Of a stretch of DNA of 8,684 bases, positions 5,849-8,684 are shown piece after piece. Under the pieces are notes generated by a model. It was not told where the DNA came from. It made no database searches and saw only the letters and a program-made list of their open reading frames with translations. A program made the translations under genes and the position numbers. The stretch covers positions 1-8,684 of the forward strand of contig JAJYPO010000091.1 of assembly GCA_021795275.1 (NCBI GenBank), read 5' to 3'. This stretch comes from Nitrospirota bacterium. GTDB taxonomy: Bacteria; Nitrospirota_A; Leptospirillia; Leptospirillales; Leptospirillaceae. Each line of letters opens with the position of its first letter. Positions within the stretch are counted from its first letter, which is position 1.

Positions 5849-7231
5849 TCAGAGGGTCCGGGAAAAAAGCGGACCTTTGGGAGCTTCCTTCAGGTAGGCG
5901 TCGAAGACCATGGCGATGTTCCGGAGGAAGATCCTTCCAAGAGCGGTAATCAGGATCCTGCCCGAGGAAATTTCGATCAGTCCGTCCGGAACAAACCCTT
6001 CCAGAACTCCGATTTCCTGTGCGAAGTAGGTGTCGAAATTCTCCCCGAAGGGGGCTAAGACCATTTTGCGATTGATTTCCAGATCGCACATGATTCGGGA
6101 GATGATCTCCCGCCGCATCCGGTCATCCTTCGAGAGCCGGAATCCCCGAAATGCGCCGATTCTGCCGGACAGAGTCCTGGCGGCATAGTCCGGAAGGGCT
6201 TTCACGTTTTGCCAGTAGGCCTCGTCCAGCATACTGATGGCGGTCACACCAAAACCCAGAAGGTCGGCATTCTTTTTCGTCGTGTACCCTTGGAAATTCC
6301 GGTAGAGAGTCTTCTCGACCTGGGCCCGGAAAAGCTCGTCATCGGGCTTCGCGAAATGGTCCATCCCGATGAAGCGGTATCCCGCCTTTCCGAGCTTCTC
6401 CCCGATCAGGCTGATGAGTGCGAACTTGACGTCGGGAGGCGGGAGGGTCGATTCCCGGATCAGGACCATATGCTTTTTCAGCCAGGGAACGTGGGCGTAA
6501 TTGAAAACGGCGATCCGGTCGGGGGAGAGGGCGACGATCTGGTCGAGCGTCTTCGCAAAACTCTCCACGGTCTGGAAGGGAAGGCCGTAGATGAGGTCAA
6601 TGTTGATGCTGTGGAACTCCAGGTCCCGGCATTTCCGGAAGACCCGCTCGGTCAGTTCCAGAGGCTGGACCCGGTGGACCGCCGTCTGGACGGTGGGATC
6701 GAAATCCTGGACACCCATGCTGATCCGGTTGACCCCGACCCCCTTCAGGGTTTCGAGATAGTCGTTCGAGGACTCCCGGGGATCGATTTCGACCGAAATT
6801 TCTCCCCCCTTGTAATCGACCGAGAAATGCTGGTCGATATTCCGGAAGAGCTTTCGCGTCTGGGACGAAGTGAGACTCGAGGGAGTGCCGCCCCCCAGAT
6901 GAAGCTGGACAACCTTCCGGTTCTGGTCGACCAGGGGCGCGATCACCCCCATCTCCCTTGAGAGAAAGTCGTTGTATTCCTCGGCCTTGGCCTTGTCCCG
7001 GGTGATGATGGTGCTGCACCCGCAAAAATAACAGAGGGATTCGCAGAAAGGGATATGGAAATACAGGGAAAGATCCCGGGGGGGGTTCGCCTTGTTCGAA
7101 CGCAGAAGCTCTGTCCGGGCCTCCTTCTCCCCGAACTCCTCCGTCCAGACCGGAGCGGTCGGATAGCTGGTGTAGCGGGGACCCGGACGGTCGTACTTTT
7201 TGAGAAGACCGACATCCACATGATTCATCAT
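5849..7231 (-). CDS. hemN: Oxygen-independent coproporphyrinogen III oxidase (radical SAM)
   Basis: HemN converts coproporphyrinogen III to protoporphyrinogen IX by two oxidative decarboxylations, using S-adenosylmethionine and a [4Fe-4S] cluster. From the ATG at 7231-7229 the protein has 460 residues, close to the E. coli enzyme (457). Its start, with YDRPGPRYTSYPTA, aligns with true HemN. The cluster cysteines are Cys63, Cys67 and Cys70 (CxxxCxxC), followed by Cys72, as in HemN and unlike HemW. Further signatures are HLGGGTP, EIDPRE, SMGVQDF, NIDLIYGLP, VFNYAHVP, GMDHFAKPDDEL and NFQGYTT. The frame is open back to 7369, but that extension lies inside hemE and has no HemN-like sequence. Two adjacent ATGs (7231, 7228) are possible starts. 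An AAAGGAG is about 12 bases before the first, rather far; an AGG lies nearer. It is last in the chelatase-hemE-hemN operon, 28 bases after the hemE stop. Confidence 0.95.
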   Translation of the reverse strand: MMNHVDVGLLKKYDRPGPRYTSYPTAPVWTEEFGEKEARTELLRSNKANPPRDLSLYFHIPFCESLCYFCGCSTIITRDKAKAEEYNDFLSREMGVIAPLVDQNRKVVQLHLGGGTPSSLTSSQTRKLFRNIDQHFSVDYKGGEISVEIDPRESSNDYLETLKGVGVNRISMGVQDFDPTVQTAVHRVQPLELTERVFRKCRDLEFHSINIDLIYGLPFQTVESFAKTLDQIVALSPDRIAVFNYAHVPWLKKHMVLIRESTLPPPDVKFALISLIGEKLGKAGYRFIGMDHFAKPDDELFRAQVEKTLYRNFQGYTTKKNADLLGFGVTAISMLDEAYWQNVKALPDYAARTLSGRIGAFRGFRLSKDDRMRREIISRIMCDLEINRKMVLAPFGENFDTYFAQEIGVLEGFVPDGLIEISSGRILITALGRIFLRNIAMVFDAYLKEAPKGPLFSRTL

Positions 7232-7259
7232 GACAGGACCTGACTCCTTTGTTTCGGGA

Positions 7260-8303
7260 CTAAGAGCGTCCATTCTGGACAATGTCAACCAAATGGCGGG
7301 CCATTTCGACGGGGGTTTCCGGAAGGATCCCGTGACCAAGGTTGAAGATGAAACCGGGACGGCTTCCAACCCCGGACAGGATCCGTTTCACCTCGGATTC
7401 GAGCGCATTTCTGGTTGTCAGAAGCACGACCGGATCGAGATTGCCCTGGAGAACCTTGTCTTCCGAGACTCTGGGAATGGCCCGTTCAAGCGGAAGACGC
7501 CAGTCAATGGAGAGGACGTCTGTTCCGGCCCGGTTCATGTCGTCGAGGAGTGCGCAGGTCCCGTTAACATAGAGAATCGACGGAATTTTATGCCTTGAAA
7601 GAGCCCTGACCACCTCCTGAGTGTAAGGAAGGGCATACTCCCGGTAATGTTCGGCGCAGAGAGAGCCCGCCCAGGTGTCGAAAAGCTGGTAGGCGTGGAT
7701 CCCTGCCTCGATCTGCATCTCGAGATAGTCGATCACTGTGCGGGTCACCTTTTCCATCAGGGCCCGGTAACCGCGGGGATTTCCAAAGATCATCCGCTTG
7801 ACGCGCGTGAATTCCTTTGAGGTCTCCCCCTCGACCATATAGGTCGCGAGCGTGAAGGGCGATCCTGAAAATCCCAGGAGAGGGACCCGCCCATCCAGCC
7901 TCTTGTTGATGAGCCGCACCGCGTCGGCGACAAAACCGGTGGCCTTCCGGGCTTCAGGAACCACAAGACGATCGATGTCGGCATCGGTCCTGACAGGGTT
8001 GGAAAACCGTGGCCCCTTGTGCTCGGTGAATTCGAGATCGAGCCCCATCGCCTCGACCGGGATCAGGATGTCCGAGAAGAGGATGGCGGCATCAAGACCC
8101 AGAAGATCGATGGGCAGGAGGGTCGCCTGCGCGGCAAGCTCCGGCGTCTTGCAGAGCCCAAGAAAGGTCGTCTTTTTCCGGATTTCCTGATATTCGGGCA
8201 TGTAGCGGCCCGCCTGCCGCATGATCCAGATGGGAGGACGATCAAGTCTTTCGCGGCGGCAGGCCCGCAGAAACAGGTCATTGGAAAGGAGAGCTGAGCC
8301 CAT
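7260..8303 (-). CDS. hemE: Uroporphyrinogen decarboxylase
   Basis: HemE removes four acetate carboxyls from uroporphyrinogen III to give coproporphyrinogen III, the substrate of the next gene product, in the cytoplasm and without a cofactor. The 347-residue length is normal. The signature RQAGRYMPEY (29-38) carries substrate-binding arginines. The catalytic aspartate is in LFSDIL (Asp78). GFSGSPFTLATYMVEG (144-159) contains the conserved tyrosine (Tyr155). FDTWAGSL (208-215) and the C-terminal FNLGHGI (His324) are intact. The ATG at 8303-8301 has AAAAGG about six bases upstream, within the short gap after the chelatase stop. The gene is 14 bases downstream of the chelatase gene and 28 upstream of hemN, consistent with one transcript. 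Nothing suggests loss of function. Confidence 0.96.
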   Translation of the reverse strand: MGSALLSNDLFLRACRRERLDRPPIWIMRQAGRYMPEYQEIRKKTTFLGLCKTPELAAQATLLPIDLLGLDAAILFSDILIPVEAMGLDLEFTEHKGPRFSNPVRTDADIDRLVVPEARKATGFVADAVRLINKRLDGRVPLLGFSGSPFTLATYMVEGETSKEFTRVKRMIFGNPRGYRALMEKVTRTVIDYLEMQIEAGIHAYQLFDTWAGSLCAEHYREYALPYTQEVVRALSRHKIPSILYVNGTCALLDDMNRAGTDVLSIDWRLPLERAIPRVSEDKVLQGNLDPVVLLTTRNALESEVKRILSGVGSRPGFIFNLGHGILPETPVEMARHLVDIVQNGRS

Positions 8304-8317
8304 GAACGGCCTTTTGG

Positions 8318-8684
8318 TTAAAGAGTGGCAGATGCCGGTGGATCAAGAGCGAGCCACCGGGGCATGACGGTCTGACGGTTTTTGACCAGGCGGGTAAGCC
8401 GCCCGGCAATGGCATCAAGGAGAAGCGGATGATCGCCAAAAGGGGGAGTGATGAACCCTCCGTGAGGGAGGGGATGACGGGCCAGGAAGTCTTCGAGACC
8501 CTTTCTGATTCTCTCCATGAGAACCCCCTCGAAGAGAAAATAAGGGACCACAAGAATCCTGTCGAACCCCGAAGGCTCAAGCGTCTCCATGAGCGGACGA
8601 TACCGGGGCTCGGTCACCCCGATGAACGAGTAGAGAAACTCCCCTCCTTGACGACGCTCCCAAAGGCGGCGCCCCTGGTAGTAA
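8318..8684 (-). CDS. CbiX/SirB-type sirohydrochlorin chelatase, C-terminal part
   Basis: The frame enters from the right edge, and about 121 residues to the TAA at 8320-8318 are visible. The stretch PRYRPLMETL, then RILVVPYFLFEGVLMERI, then TPPFGDHPLLLDAI matches class II chelatases of the CbiX/SirB type, which insert cobalt or iron into sirohydrochlorin (cobalamin or siroheme synthesis). The PYFLF-x-G-V-L form lacks the histidine that archaeal short CbiX carries in its G-x-H motif, as is common in long bacterial CbiX. The N-terminal catalytic histidine, if present, lies outside the window. A GTG at 8617 could be read as a start, but the frame is open and family-like upstream of it, so the true start is beyond the edge. 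Being directly upstream of hemE and hemN it may be co-transcribed with them. Metal and substrate are not decided by this fragment. Confidence 0.75.
   Translation of the reverse strand, partial: YYQGRRLWERRQGGEFLYSFIGVTEPRYRPLMETLEPSGFDRILVVPYFLFEGVLMERIRKGLEDFLARHPLPHGGFITPPFGDHPLLLDAIAGRLTRLVKNRQTVMPRWLALDPPASATL

Noticed and set aside
6209..6961. 250-codon open frame on the plus strand opposite hemN
   Set aside because: It is an antisense shadow of a firmly identified gene; composition is rich in Asp/Pro/Gly as expected for the reverse frame, and no family is recognisable.
7232..7369. Longer hemN start at 7369
   Set aside because: The extra 46 residues are encoded inside hemE, look like an out-of-frame shadow, and are absent from HemN proteins; the ATG at 7231 gives the normal length.
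8318..8617. GTG at 8617 as the true start of the chelatase gene
   Set aside because: The frame is open to the window edge and the upstream residues continue the family-like sequence, so the gene is a partial one entering from the right.

Overview
The window looks like a chromosomal segment of a GC-rich, free-living bacterium. By eye the genes from about 900 onward are close to 60% GC, with CTC/CCG/GGG-rich codon use and GTG/TTG starts. The mix of aerobic-type metabolism genes, an oxygen-independent HemN and a GAF-GGDEF protein would suit an acidophilic iron oxidiser such as Leptospirillum (Nitrospirota). That assignment is inference from general resemblance, not something the sequence proves.

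Layout. Positions 1-179 are lower in GC (about 40% in the first 60 bases) and hold only a possible gene fragment running off the left edge. Positions 180-917 are an insertion sequence of the IS1595 family, IS1016-like group. Its ends are a perfect 24-bp inverted repeat and its transposase is split by a frameshift. Immediately to its right, on the same strand as the transposase, is a DUF1211/TMEM175-type membrane protein whose last codons and stop lie inside the IS end. Divergent from it is a 719-residue cytoplasmic diguanylate cyclase with three tandem GAF domains (1739-3898). A gene-free stretch of about 370 bp follows. Next comes a small secreted helical protein built of 11-residue repeats (4271-4816), a strong terminator hairpin, and then shikimate dehydrogenase (aroE, 4893-5801). 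A hairpin separates aroE from a convergent tetrapyrrole operon on the minus strand. In transcription order that operon is a CbiX-type chelatase (cut by the right edge), hemE and hemN.

How the genes fit together. HemE and HemN catalyse consecutive steps (uroporphyrinogen III to coproporphyrinogen III to protoporphyrinogen IX). The chelatase-type gene upstream would insert metal into a tetrapyrrole, so 5849-8684 is one metabolic unit. AroE belongs to the aromatic amino-acid pathway. The cyclase is a stand-alone signalling gene.

Most of the window is ordinary core metabolism. The least ordinary items are the two arrays of 11-residue repeats in the secreted protein, the fold-back structure at the IS end that would cover the transposase start site, and the near-identical linker repeats in the triple-GAF cyclase. 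I see no CRISPR array, tRNA, rRNA or defence system.
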